Of a stretch of DNA of 64,000 nucleotides, positions 44,036-51,752 are shown piece by piece. Source of the DNA: an alpha proteobacterium L41A (GTDB lineage: Bacteria > Pseudomonadota > Alphaproteobacteria > Caulobacterales > Caulobacteraceae); the NCBI GenBank assembly GCA_000335735.1, contig AMYY01000013.1, forward strand, positions 18,422 to 82,421, in the 5' to 3' direction. The notes beneath the pieces are model-generated. The model saw only the letters and a program-made list of their open reading frames with translations, did no database searches and was not told where the DNA came from. Each line of letters begins with the position of its first letter. The first letter of the stretch is position 1. The position numbers were made by a program, and so were the translations under genes.

Positions 44036-44722
44036 ATGCCTACGCCCAAGACCATTCTGATCATCGACGACGACGACGACCTGCGCGAAGCCTTGGCCGA
44101 GCAACTGAACCTGCACGAGGAGTTTCGCACCCAGCAGGCGTCGACCGCCACGGACGGCGTGCGAATGGGACGTGAGATCCGCGCCGATCTGATCCTGTTG
44201 GACGTCGATCTGCCCGATATGGATGGCCGCGAGGCCTGTCGCCTGTTGCGCAAGGACGGGGTTTCGACGCCGGTGATCATGCTGACGGCGCAATCGGCGG
44301 ACGCCGACGCCATCCTGGGTCTGGACGCCGGGGCCAACGACTATGTCACCAAGCCCTTCCGGTTCGCTGTGCTGCTCGCGCGCATCCGCGCCCATCTGCG
44401 CAGCCATGAACAGTCGGAAGACGCCGTCTTCACCATCGGCCCCTACGAGTTCCGGCCCGCCGCCAAGGTGCTGATGGACACCAAGGGCAAGAAGGTGCGG
44501 TTGACCGAGAAGGAAACCAACATCTTGAAATACCTCTATCGCGCCGGGGCCAAGCCGGTGTCGCGCGAAGAGTTGCTGACCGAGGTTTGGGGCTACAACG
44601 CCGGGGTCACGACCCATACGCTGGAAACCCACATCTATCGTCTGCGCCAGAAGATCGAACCGGAACCGGGCCATGCCCGCCTTCTGCTGACCGATGCGGG
44701 CGGATATCGGCTGCAGCCCTAA
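44036..44722 (+). CDS. cenR: OmpR-family response regulator, CenR-like
   Basis: A 228-residue regulator. The receiver domain has acidic pocket 'LIIDDDDDLREALAEQL', phospho-Asp in 'LILLDVDLPDMDGREA', Thr in 'IMLTAQS' and Lys in 'VTKPFR'. The C-terminal winged helix is OmpR-type ('VRLTEKETNILKYLYRAG', 'LLTEVWGYNAGVTTHTLETHIYRLRQKIE'). The sequence and origin-proximal position beside ntrZ resemble C. crescentus CenR, the essential envelope regulator paired with CenK. No sensor kinase gene is adjacent. The assignment to CenR is by resemblance and should be checked by orthology. Confidence 0.82.
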   Translation: MPTPKTILIIDDDDDLREALAEQLNLHEEFRTQQASTATDGVRMGREIRADLILLDVDLPDMDGREACRLLRKDGVSTPVIMLTAQSADADAILGLDAGANDYVTKPFRFAVLLARIRAHLRSHEQSEDAVFTIGPYEFRPAAKVLMDTKGKKVRLTEKETNILKYLYRAGAKPVSREELLTEVWGYNAGVTTHTLETHIYRLRQKIEPEPGHARLLLTDAGGYRLQP

Positions 44723-44726
44723 CGGC

Positions 44727-45326
44727 TCAGTCGGCCAACTTCGGGCGGACCGTGAACAGCGGCAGGAAGACGTACACCAGCGGGCCGATGGTCAGGGCGT
44801 AGAGCACCGTGCCCAAGCCGACCGAACCGCCCAGCAGCCAGCCGACGGCGATGACGGTCAGTTCGATGGCCGTCCGCACCCATTTCACCGGCCAGCCGGT
44901 GCGCGCGACGATGCCGGTCATCAGGCCGTCACGCGGGCCGGGACCGAGGCCTGCGCCGATATAGGCTCCGCTGGCCACGCCATTCAGAACGATGCCGGCA
45001 ATGAGCAGGCCGGCCCGGAGCGGTAGGCCCAAGTCGGACGGAATCCAGTCCAGGCCGAAGTTGGCGACCGTGCCGATGACCATCACATTGGCGACGGTGC
45101 CCATCCCCGGCTTCTGGCGCAGGGGAATCCACAGCAGCAGCACGGCCATACCGATCAGATTGACCACCAGACCGAAGCTGACTCCGGCGGGTTTCGCGAA
45201 CCGCTCGAACACCCCTTGGTTCAGCACGTCCCAGGGATCGAGCCCCAAATCGGCGCGGACAATCAGGGCGATGGACAGGCCATAGAGAAACAGGCCGGCG
45301 AAGAGCTGGATCAGGCGACGGGTCAT
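44727..45326 (-). CDS. YczE/YitT-like membrane protein
   Basis: A 199-residue inner-membrane protein with about five transmembrane helices. The family motifs are 'YGLSIALIVRADLGLDPWDVLNQGV' and 'GAYIGAGLGPGPRDGLMTGI'. YczE-type proteins are of unknown transport function and are very often divergent from a MocR-type regulator (YczR), exactly the arrangement seen here. Its start is 62 bases from the regulator start, with a shared dyad between them. Confidence 0.88.
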   Translation of the reverse strand: MTRRLIQLFAGLFLYGLSIALIVRADLGLDPWDVLNQGVFERFAKPAGVSFGLVVNLIGMAVLLLWIPLRQKPGMGTVANVMVIGTVANFGLDWIPSDLGLPLRAGLLIAGIVLNGVASGAYIGAGLGPGPRDGLMTGIVARTGWPVKWVRTAIELTVIAVGWLLGGSVGLGTVLYALTIGPLVYVFLPLFTVRPKLAD

Positions 45327-45346
45327 AAATCGACCAGATGCGTCAA

Positions 45347-45372
45347 ACTGGCTTTCGAAAACAGAGCCAGTT
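45347..45372. promoter_or_regulatory. Candidate MocR/YczR operator
   Basis: AACTGGCT (45347-45354) and AGCCAGTT (45365-45372) are perfect inverted 8-base arms with a 10-base spacer. Further half-site-like copies are ACCAG (45334 region) and CTGGCC (45381 region). It is placed between the two divergent starts. Confidence 0.7.
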
Positions 45373-45388
45373 ATGTCATTCTGGCCTC

Positions 45389-46831
45389 ATGTCGCCGCAG
45401 TCGATCGGTCTTGTTTCCCTCACGCGCCATCTCGGCGCCTGGCGGTCGCCGGGTGCTGGCGCAGCCTATCGGCAGCTGGCGGGTGCAGTACGACTGCTGA
45501 TTCTGGATGGCCGACTGCCGTTGGCGGCGCGGTTGCCCGGCGAACGGGAACTGGCCCAAGCGCTGGGCTTGAGCAGAACGACCGTCTCGGCCGCCTACGG
45601 ACGCCTGCGGGATGACGGGTTTCTGACCGGCGGGCAGGGGGCCGCCGCGCGCACCAGCCTGCCGACCGGACCGTCGCCGCGTCATGTGGCGACGCAAACG
45701 GACAGGTCCGGCCTGATCGACATGACCGCCGCCGTCCTGCCGGCCGATCCCAATGTGCACGCGGCCTATGTGCGCGCGCTGGAGCGTCTGCCGGCGAACC
45801 TGCCGGGACACGGTTACGAGACGGCGGGGCTGGAGGAACTGCGCGAAGCGGTGGCCGCGGGATACCGGCGGCGCGGCTTGGCGACTTCTTCGGGTCAGAT
45901 TTTGATCACGCACGGCGCGCACAACGGACTGGTCCATCTTCTGCGTCTGACGACGCGCCCCGGCGCCCCGGTGGTGTTCGACCATCCCACCTATCCGCAG
46001 GCGATCGACGCCATCCTGGCGGCGGGCGGCCGCGCCGTGCCCGTCGCCTTGCCGGACGGCGAGGAGGGTTGGGATGTCGAGGGTCTGATTGCGGCCTGCC
46101 GAAGCAGCAACGCGGCAATGGCCTATCTGGTGCTGGACCACAACAATCCGACCGGGCGGATGATGCGAGCGGCGGACCGGACGCGCTTGCTGGCGGGGCT
46201 GAAGGGATCGGAGACCTTGCTGGTGCTGGACGAGACCCTGGTCGAACTGACCTTGAGCGGACCACCGGCGCTCAGCGCCTCCGCCGTCGATGCGCCGCGG
46301 ATCGTCAGATTGGGATCGATGTCCAAAAGCGTCTGGGGCGGACTGCGCATCGGCTGGATCCGCGCTGACCGGGCGGTGATCCAGCGTCTGGCCCAAAGTC
46401 GCGCCAGTTTCGATCTGGGTGTTCCGATACTGGAGCAGCTGGCGGCGGTCGAACTGTTGACCGACGGCGGCAAGGCCCTGGCGGCGCGCCGGCCCCTTTT
46501 GCGCGCCCGGCGGGATCATCTGCGGGCGCGGCTCGCTGAAAAACTGCCTGACTGGGTCTGTCCACGCCCGGCTGGAGGCCTGTCGTTGTGGGCGCGCCTG
46601 CCCGGGCCGATCAGTTCCGCTCTCACGATCGCGGCCGAGGCCGAAGGCCTGCGCCTCGCCGCCGGTCCGCGATTCGGCGTCGACGGCGCCTTCGAACGCC
46701 GGCTGCGCCTGCCCTATACCTTGCCGGAAGATCAGCTGGACGTGGCGGTGGTTCGGCTCGGGCGCGCCGCCAGAAAGGTCGGCCGGGGTCGAAAGGCGGC
46801 GGGGTCGGTCAAGCCGGTCGCCGTCTATTGA
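45389..46831 (+). CDS. MocR/PdxR-type transcriptional regulator (GntR wHTH plus aminotransferase domain)
   Basis: A 480-residue fusion. The N-terminal GntR helix-turn-helix ('YRQLAGAVRLLILDGRLPLAARLPGERELAQALGLSRTTVSAAYGRLRDDGFL') is joined to a fold-type I aminotransferase-like domain, whose PLP lysine is in 'RLGSMSKSVWGGLRIGWIR'. 'LDHNNPTGRMM' is the substrate/cofactor region. The pairing with a divergent YczE gene assigns it to the YczR subgroup, which controls the membrane protein gene. ATG 45389 is preferred; an in-frame start at 45338 lies in the operator region. Confidence 0.92.
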   Translation: MSPQSIGLVSLTRHLGAWRSPGAGAAYRQLAGAVRLLILDGRLPLAARLPGERELAQALGLSRTTVSAAYGRLRDDGFLTGGQGAAARTSLPTGPSPRHVATQTDRSGLIDMTAAVLPADPNVHAAYVRALERLPANLPGHGYETAGLEELREAVAAGYRRRGLATSSGQILITHGAHNGLVHLLRLTTRPGAPVVFDHPTYPQAIDAILAAGGRAVPVALPDGEEGWDVEGLIAACRSSNAAMAYLVLDHNNPTGRMMRAADRTRLLAGLKGSETLLVLDETLVELTLSGPPALSASAVDAPRIVRLGSMSKSVWGGLRIGWIRADRAVIQRLAQSRASFDLGVPILEQLAAVELLTDGGKALAARRPLLRARRDHLRARLAEKLPDWVCPRPAGGLSLWARLPGPISSALTIAAEAEGLRLAAGPRFGVDGAFERRLRLPYTLPEDQLDVAVVRLGRAARKVGRGRKAAGSVKPVAVY

Positions 46832-46834
46832 GGA

Positions 46835-47632
46835 TCAGATATCCAGATCGACCGTCACCGGCGCGTGGTCGCTGGGACGATCCCATTCGCGGACGTCGTC
46901 GTGGATGCGGGCGGTGTCCTTGACCACGGCGGGAGTCAGGCCGGGCGACGTCCAGATGTGGTCCAGCCGCAGACCGCGATTCGATTTGCGGAAGTCGGCG
47001 GCGCGATAGCTCCACCAGCTGGCCAGTTTCTGGGGCTCGGGGAAGCGGTCACGCAGCACATCGGCGAAGCCACCCGTCTCCTGAAGCCGATTCAGGGTCT
47101 CGACCTCGATCGGCGTGTGGCTGACGATCTTGGACATGTAGCGGTGGTTCCAAACATCGCCTTCGCCGGGGGCGATATTGAAATCGCCGGCCATGACCAA
47201 GGGGCGAGACTTGTCCTGCTTGGCCACGATCGCGGTCAGCTGCTCGTAGAAGTCCATCTTGTGGTCGAACTTGGGGTTCAGCGCCCGGTCGGGAACGTCG
47301 CCGCCGGCCGGGATGTAGAAGTTCTGCACGTCGATGCCGGACACGCGGGCCGAGACGCAGCGCGCGTGACCCAGTTTACAGACCTGGAACGTGTCGCTGT
47401 CCTCAAGTGGCAGGCGGCTGGCGATGGCGACGCCGTGCCAGCCCTTCTGGCCCGCCACGCGAAGGTGGGGCATGCCCATCTCCTCGAAGGCGCCGCGTGG
47501 AAACTGGTCGGTGGTGCATTTGATCTCCTGTAGCATCAGGACATCGGGCGCGCGTTCGGCGACGAAGCGGGCGACCTGGTCGATGCGCAGGCGGACGGAG
47601 TTGATGTTCCAGGTGGCGAGGCGAAGGGTCAT
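46835..47632 (-). CDS. xthA: Exodeoxyribonuclease III
   Basis: A 265-residue EEP-superfamily nuclease. Active-site blocks are 'TLRLATWNINSVRLR', Glu in 'LMLQEIKCTTDQFP', 'YIPAGGD', 'VMAGDFNIAPGEGDVWNH', 'LRLDHIWTSPGL' and the terminal 'DRPSDHAPVTVDLDI'. It is the major AP endonuclease and 3'-repair enzyme. An intrinsic terminator for upstream minus-strand transcription ends only about 27 bases before its ATG, so its own promoter must overlap or lie within that terminator region. Confidence 0.94.
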   Translation of the reverse strand: MTLRLATWNINSVRLRIDQVARFVAERAPDVLMLQEIKCTTDQFPRGAFEEMGMPHLRVAGQKGWHGVAIASRLPLEDSDTFQVCKLGHARCVSARVSGIDVQNFYIPAGGDVPDRALNPKFDHKMDFYEQLTAIVAKQDKSRPLVMAGDFNIAPGEGDVWNHRYMSKIVSHTPIEVETLNRLQETGGFADVLRDRFPEPQKLASWWSYRAADFRKSNRGLRLDHIWTSPGLTPAVVKDTARIHDDVREWDRPSDHAPVTVDLDI

Positions 47633-47658
47633 GCCCTCGTCTAGCAGGCGCGCCGCGT

Positions 47659-47690
47659 AAAAAAAGCCCGGCCGCGACGGGCCGGGCTTT
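47659..47690 (-). terminator. Intrinsic terminator upstream of xthA
   Basis: Perfect 11-base arms AAAGCCCGGCC (47663-47673) and GGCCGGGCTTT (47680-47690) enclose a 6-base loop. On the minus strand the stem is followed by a run of seven U (47665-47659). It terminates leftward transcription from the 47850-50500 unit or from a small RNA between 47691 and about 47800. Confidence 0.85.
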
Positions 47691-47800
47691 GGGAGGTTCG
47701 TCTCTCTCGCCGCCGGGGAGGGGGATATTCCAGGGCGGTAGAACGGCCGCCGCCGCTCATGTGCTTAAAGTGTCACTGACGATTGTAAAAGTCAACTCGT
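47659..47800 (-). ncRNA. Candidate small RNA with C-rich motifs ahead of xthA
   Basis: No protein gene fits 47633-47849. On the minus strand a TTGACT element (about 47793-47788) is followed by about 100 bases ending in the strong intrinsic terminator. The transcript would contain unpaired-looking C-rich stretches ('CCCCCTCCCC' and 'CCTCCC') able to pair with Shine-Dalgarno regions, as in alphaproteobacterial stress small RNAs. The -10 is weak, so it may instead be the 3' end of the upstream operon. Confidence 0.35.
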
Positions 47801-47849
47801 CACAATTACATGCTTGCGCGTGCTGATTATGAAACAGTCTGGACGCGGA

Positions 47850-48353
47850 TCAGTCTCGCGGCGTTTGCGCCTGCGGCGCCGTCGCCCATTCGCCGCGCCA
47901 GTCGTAGCTGAGCGTCACGCAGTGCCGATAGGCGCCGTCCGACCAGCGGCCCACGGCCTGCATGGCTAGGGGGCGGGGCGCACGCACACGACCCATAATC
48001 AGCCAGACCTCGTCGGCGCCGGGACACAGCGCGCGCGACAAGCCACGGCCGTCGCCGTCCTGATCGATGGCGTAGATGTCGTTTTCCTCGGCGCCCTGCG
48101 GCAGGACGCGTCGCGCGGCGTCCGGTCCGCCGCGTGTGAAGCCTGCGGTGCCGCGTGCGGTGGTGGAGAACAGACGTTCCACCTGCACCGCCCCGAACAG
48201 ACCGCGCCGCACCTGCAAGGTGACACCCTTGGTCAGCGCCTGGGTGATCCGGTCCGACGCATTATAGGCCAGATAGCGGGTGTCCGCATGGGCGGGCGCC
48301 GCCGCCGAACCGACGGCGATCAAGGCGAGAGCGGTGGCGGTGATACGGCGCAT
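47850..48353 (-). CDS. Hypothetical secreted protein
   Basis: A 167-residue protein with a clear signal peptide (MRRITATALALIAVGSAAAPAHA). The mature part is basic, with 'YNASDRITQALTKGVTLQVRRGLFGAVQVERLFSTTARG' and two cysteines ('RALCPGADEVWLIMG', 'AYRHCVTLSYDW'). I recognise no family. It lies 47 bases downstream of the Gfo/Idh/MocA gene on the same strand and may be the last gene of that unit before the terminator. Confidence 0.72.
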   Translation of the reverse strand: MRRITATALALIAVGSAAAPAHADTRYLAYNASDRITQALTKGVTLQVRRGLFGAVQVERLFSTTARGTAGFTRGGPDAARRVLPQGAEENDIYAIDQDGDGRGLSRALCPGADEVWLIMGRVRAPRPLAMQAVGRWSDGAYRHCVTLSYDWRGEWATAPQAQTPRD

Positions 48354-48399
48354 ACGTTTCTCTTCCTCAGGTTTTGCGGCGAGAACGGGGCTGATCCGA

Positions 48400-49332
48400 T
48401 CAGTGCTCGCCGAGGCAGCGCAGCGCGACCTCGAGATTGCGCAGGCCGTCTTCGCCGGTTACGGCCGGCGTTTCGCCGGTCGTGATGGCGCGGGCGAAGG
48501 CCTCCAGCTCCTTTTTCAGCGGTTCGGCCGGCCAGCTGTTCAGCATCCGGGTCGAATAGGAGCCGTCCGGCTGCTGGCCGAAATATTCGGTGACCTGGCG
48601 CGTGATCAGATCGGCGACGATGAATTTGGTCTTGGTCGCCACCTGCAGCGTGCGGGTCTTGTAGGGGGTGACCCAGTTGGTGGTGATATGGGCGATCACC
48701 CCGCTGTCCAGGCGGAACTGAAGCAGGGCCGTGTCCTCGCGGTCCGCGCGGGTGCGGGCCAGCTGCGGCTGGACCTCAACGATCTCGGAGCCCGTCAGGT
48801 GGCGGATGAGGTCGATGTCGTGCACGGCCAGGTCGATGACCACGCCGACCTCGCCCATGCGGGGCGGGAAGGGACCGACGCGAGTGATCTGGATCGAGAT
48901 GATGTCGTCGTCGGCGACGGCGCGCTTGACGGTTTCCACCGCGGGATTGAAGCGCTCGACCTGACCGACCATCAGGACACGGTCATTGGCCTTGGCCGCA
49001 TCGATCATGCGCTGGGCGTCGGCGACGCTGGCGGCGATCGGCTTTTCGACCAGGACGTGGACGCCCCTTTCCAACAGGGCGACGCCGATCTCGGCGTGGA
49101 ATCGGTTGGGCGTGGAAACGATGGCGGCGTCCAGACCGGCGTCGACGAAGGCCTGGGCCGTCGTGACGGGTGATGCGCCATAGGCGGCGGCGACGCCCTC
49201 GGCCGTCACCGCATCGGGATCGAAGACGGTGGTCAGATCGAACTCGCGCATCTCCGAGGCGACGCGCGCATGGTTGCGGCCCATGACGCCGACGCCGGCG
49301 ACGCCGATCTTGAGGGCGGGGGTATTCGGCAT
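48400..49332 (-). CDS. Gfo/Idh/MocA family sugar dehydrogenase (GnnA-like)
   Basis: A 310-residue NAD(P)-dependent dehydrogenase. The Rossmann motif is 'IGVAGVGVMGRNHARVASEM', the catalytic-lysine motif is 'HVLVEKPIAASVADAQRMID' and a conserved His region is 'VVIDLAVHDIDLIRHLTG'. Together with the adjacent DegT aminotransferase (4-base gap) it forms a module that oxidises a nucleotide sugar at C3 and then aminates it. GnnA/GnnB do this to UDP-GlcNAc for diaminoglucose lipid A, and WbpB/WbpE make ManNAc3NAcA precursors. Lipid A of Caulobacterales contains diaminoglucose, which favours the first reading; the exact sugar is inference. Confidence 0.88.
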   Translation of the reverse strand: MPNTPALKIGVAGVGVMGRNHARVASEMREFDLTTVFDPDAVTAEGVAAAYGASPVTTAQAFVDAGLDAAIVSTPNRFHAEIGVALLERGVHVLVEKPIAASVADAQRMIDAAKANDRVLMVGQVERFNPAVETVKRAVADDDIISIQITRVGPFPPRMGEVGVVIDLAVHDIDLIRHLTGSEIVEVQPQLARTRADREDTALLQFRLDSGVIAHITTNWVTPYKTRTLQVATKTKFIVADLITRQVTEYFGQQPDGSYSTRMLNSWPAEPLKKELEAFARAITTGETPAVTGEDGLRNLEVALRCLGEH

Positions 49333-49336
49333 CGGC

Positions 49337-50500
49337 TTAGCCCTTGTAGCTGGCGACGGCGGCGACGACCTTGTCCTGGGTCGCCTCGTCCAGATCGGCG
49401 TGCATCGGCAGGCTGAGGACCCGGTCTTTCAGCCGTTCGGTGACCGGCAGGCCGCCCGCGCCCTGCGGGAAGCGCTGATAGGCCGGCTGCATGTGCATGG
49501 GCACCGGATAATAGACGGCGGTGGGCACGCCCTGATCCTTCAGGTGCGCGGCCAGACCGTCGCGATCCTCATGCTCGATCGTGTACTGCGCCCAGATGGA
49601 GACGCCGCCGTCAATGACGTGGGGCACGGCCGAGACATGGGGCGCGAGCCGTTCGTTGTAGCGGGCGGCGATCCGGTTGCGCCATTCGATCTCCTGACCG
49701 AAGACCTTCAGCTTCTCGATCAGGATGGCGGCCTGGATGGTGTCCAGACGGCTGTTCATGCCGATGCGCATGGCCAGATATTTAGGGTCGTGGGCGAAGG
49801 CGGCGGCGCCGGCCTCCAGGTCCTTGGCGACGACCTTGCCGTGCACGCGAAGGGAATCCATTTCCTGCGCCAGGTCGTCGTCGTCGGTCAGCACCGCACC
49901 GCCGTCGCCGTAGCAGCCCAGGGGCTTGGCCGGGAAGAAGCTGGTCGTGGTGACATCGGCCCACTTCAGCGGATGGTCGCCCTTCAGGGTGCACCCGAAG
50001 CCCTGCGCCGAATCCGAGATCAGCTTCAGCCCGTGGCGGTCGCAAATCGCGCGGATGGCGGGATAGTCGGCGGGCTGACCGAACAGATCGACGGCGATGA
50101 CCACCTTCGGCGTCAGGCGACCCTCGGCCTTGACCGCTTCGATGGCCGCCTCAAGCTTGGCCGGATCCATATTGTAGGTGTGGGCGTCGACGTCCACGAA
50201 AACGGGCGAGGCGCCCAGCCACGGCACGACCTCGGCCGTGGCCGTGAAGGTGAAGCTAGGGCAGAAGACGGCGTCGCCGGTCCGGACGCCCCAGGCGATC
50301 AAAGGCAGGATCAGGGCGTCGGTGCCGTTGCCGCAGCCCAAGGCGTGTTTGGCCTGACCAAAGGCGGCGAGGTCGGCCTCGAACTGGCGGACCTGCGGAC
50401 CCATGACCCAGGCGCCGCCCACGACGGCCTCCTGAACGGCGGCCTCGATCTTGCCGCCGAGGCGCTGGCGCTGGGCCTGAAGGTCGATGAAGGGGATCAT
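49337..50500 (-). CDS. DegT/DnrJ/EryC1/StrS aminotransferase (GnnB-like)
   Basis: A 387-residue sugar aminotransferase. It begins 'MIPFIDLQAQRQRLGGKIEAAVQEAVVGGAWVMGPQVRQFE' and has the PLP lysine in 'TTTSFFPAKPLGCYGDGGAV', with 'CGNGTDALILPLIAWG' and 'DSAQGFGC'. It would transfer an amino group from glutamate to a 3-keto nucleotide sugar. ATG 50500 is chosen over a frame extension to 50635, which is low-complexity. It is the promoter-proximal gene of the minus-strand unit; the region 50501-50675 between it and the divergent AGE gene holds both promoters but no clear motif. Confidence 0.9.
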   Translation of the reverse strand: MIPFIDLQAQRQRLGGKIEAAVQEAVVGGAWVMGPQVRQFEADLAAFGQAKHALGCGNGTDALILPLIAWGVRTGDAVFCPSFTFTATAEVVPWLGASPVFVDVDAHTYNMDPAKLEAAIEAVKAEGRLTPKVVIAVDLFGQPADYPAIRAICDRHGLKLISDSAQGFGCTLKGDHPLKWADVTTTSFFPAKPLGCYGDGGAVLTDDDDLAQEMDSLRVHGKVVAKDLEAGAAAFAHDPKYLAMRIGMNSRLDTIQAAILIEKLKVFGQEIEWRNRIAARYNERLAPHVSAVPHVIDGGVSIWAQYTIEHEDRDGLAAHLKDQGVPTAVYYPVPMHMQPAYQRFPQGAGGLPVTERLKDRVLSLPMHADLDEATQDKVVAAVASYKG

Positions 50501-50675
50501 GGGGGACGCTCTCCACGGGGGATCGGGGGCGGCGGCCGGACAGGCGGGCCGCGAATGTCGGGTCGTCCTAGCAAGATCGGGCGCGCGGGCCAAATCGCAC
50601 GGCGTCACATCGCGTTGCCCTTTGCTACCGCACACAGGTCTTGGCGCCCGTCGGCTTGCGCCTTAAGCCAGCGCC

Positions 50676-51752
50676 ATGACGACGCTTTCCGCCGCCCGGA
50701 CCAGGGTCTCGAACTGGCTGTTCGACCATGCCCTGCCGCTGTGGGCCGAGCGGGGCGTGGACGCCGATGGGCGGTTCTTCGAGCAGCTGGATTTCGACGG
50801 CCGGCCGGTGACCGGTCTTGGTCGCCGCACGCGGGTTCAGGCGCGCCAGGTCTATGTCTTCTGCGAAGCGGCCGCCTTGGGCTGGGCGCAGGGCCGTGCG
50901 GTGGCCAAGGCCGGGCTGGATCAACTGATAGCCGATCGCCGACGTGACGACGGCCTTTGGGTCTCGGCAACCGATGACGACGGCGTGGTGGTCGATGAGA
51001 CGCCTGATCTTTACGACCTGGCCTTCGTCCTGTTCGCGCTCGCGGCGGCGCACCGCGTCCTGGGTGATGCGCGAGCGCGGCCTCGGGCGCTTGAGACGCT
51101 GGCTGCGATCGATCGGTTGATGGCGTCTTCGCATGGGGGATGGGCGGAGGCCCTGCCGCCACGCCTGCCGCGTCGGCAAAATCCTCACATGCATATGCTG
51201 GAGGCGATGCTGGCCTGGCAGGCGATTGCGCCCGATACAGCGTTCGAAGCGGCGGCGCGGGTGTCGCTGGACCTGTGCAAACACCGCTTCCTGATCCACG
51301 GCGCAATCCGAGAATATTTCACCGAGACTTGGTCCGCCGATCCAGCGACAGGTCATGTGATCGAGCCGGGCCACCTCGAAGAATGGTCCTGGCTGTTGAA
51401 ACAAGCCGGGGACGACTCAGATCTGGCCACGGCGCTGCATCGTCGGGCGGCGGCGCAGGGTTATCGCGACGGATTCGCCATCCGCGAGATCGGCTCGGCG
51501 GGAGAGACGCTGGATGGCGGGCGGCGTCTGTGGGCCCAAACCGAGGCCATTCGCACGGGGTTGAGTTTTGGCGACGCCGGCGTTTCGGCACTGATCGCCG
51601 CCGTGTTCGACACGCATCTGGCGACCGCTGTGCCGGGCCTATGGGTGGACAGCTACGACGCCGAAGGCTGCTCGCACGATGCGGCGGCGCCGGCGTCCAG
51701 CCTCTATCACCTCATGACCGCCTTTTCTGAACTGCTTCGGAGCGACGCATGA
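50676..51752 (+). CDS. AGE family epimerase/isomerase
   Basis: A 358-residue (alpha/alpha)6-barrel enzyme of the N-acylglucosamine 2-epimerase / mannose isomerase family. 'NWLFDHALPLWAERGVDADGRFFEQLD', 'LPRRQNPHMHMLEAMLAWQ', 'VIEPGHLEEWSWLLKQ' and 'RRLWAQTEAIRTGL' carry the conserved His and Glu residues of the active site. Proteobacterial relatives interconvert mannose-type sugars or their phosphates. The overlapping HAD phosphatase gene suggests a sugar-phosphate route, possibly mannose supply to envelope polysaccharide. ATG 50676 is used. Confidence 0.85.
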   Translation: MTTLSAARTRVSNWLFDHALPLWAERGVDADGRFFEQLDFDGRPVTGLGRRTRVQARQVYVFCEAAALGWAQGRAVAKAGLDQLIADRRRDDGLWVSATDDDGVVVDETPDLYDLAFVLFALAAAHRVLGDARARPRALETLAAIDRLMASSHGGWAEALPPRLPRRQNPHMHMLEAMLAWQAIAPDTAFEAAARVSLDLCKHRFLIHGAIREYFTETWSADPATGHVIEPGHLEEWSWLLKQAGDDSDLATALHRRAAAQGYRDGFAIREIGSAGETLDGGRRLWAQTEAIRTGLSFGDAGVSALIAAVFDTHLATAVPGLWVDSYDAEGCSHDAAAPASSLYHLMTAFSELLRSDA

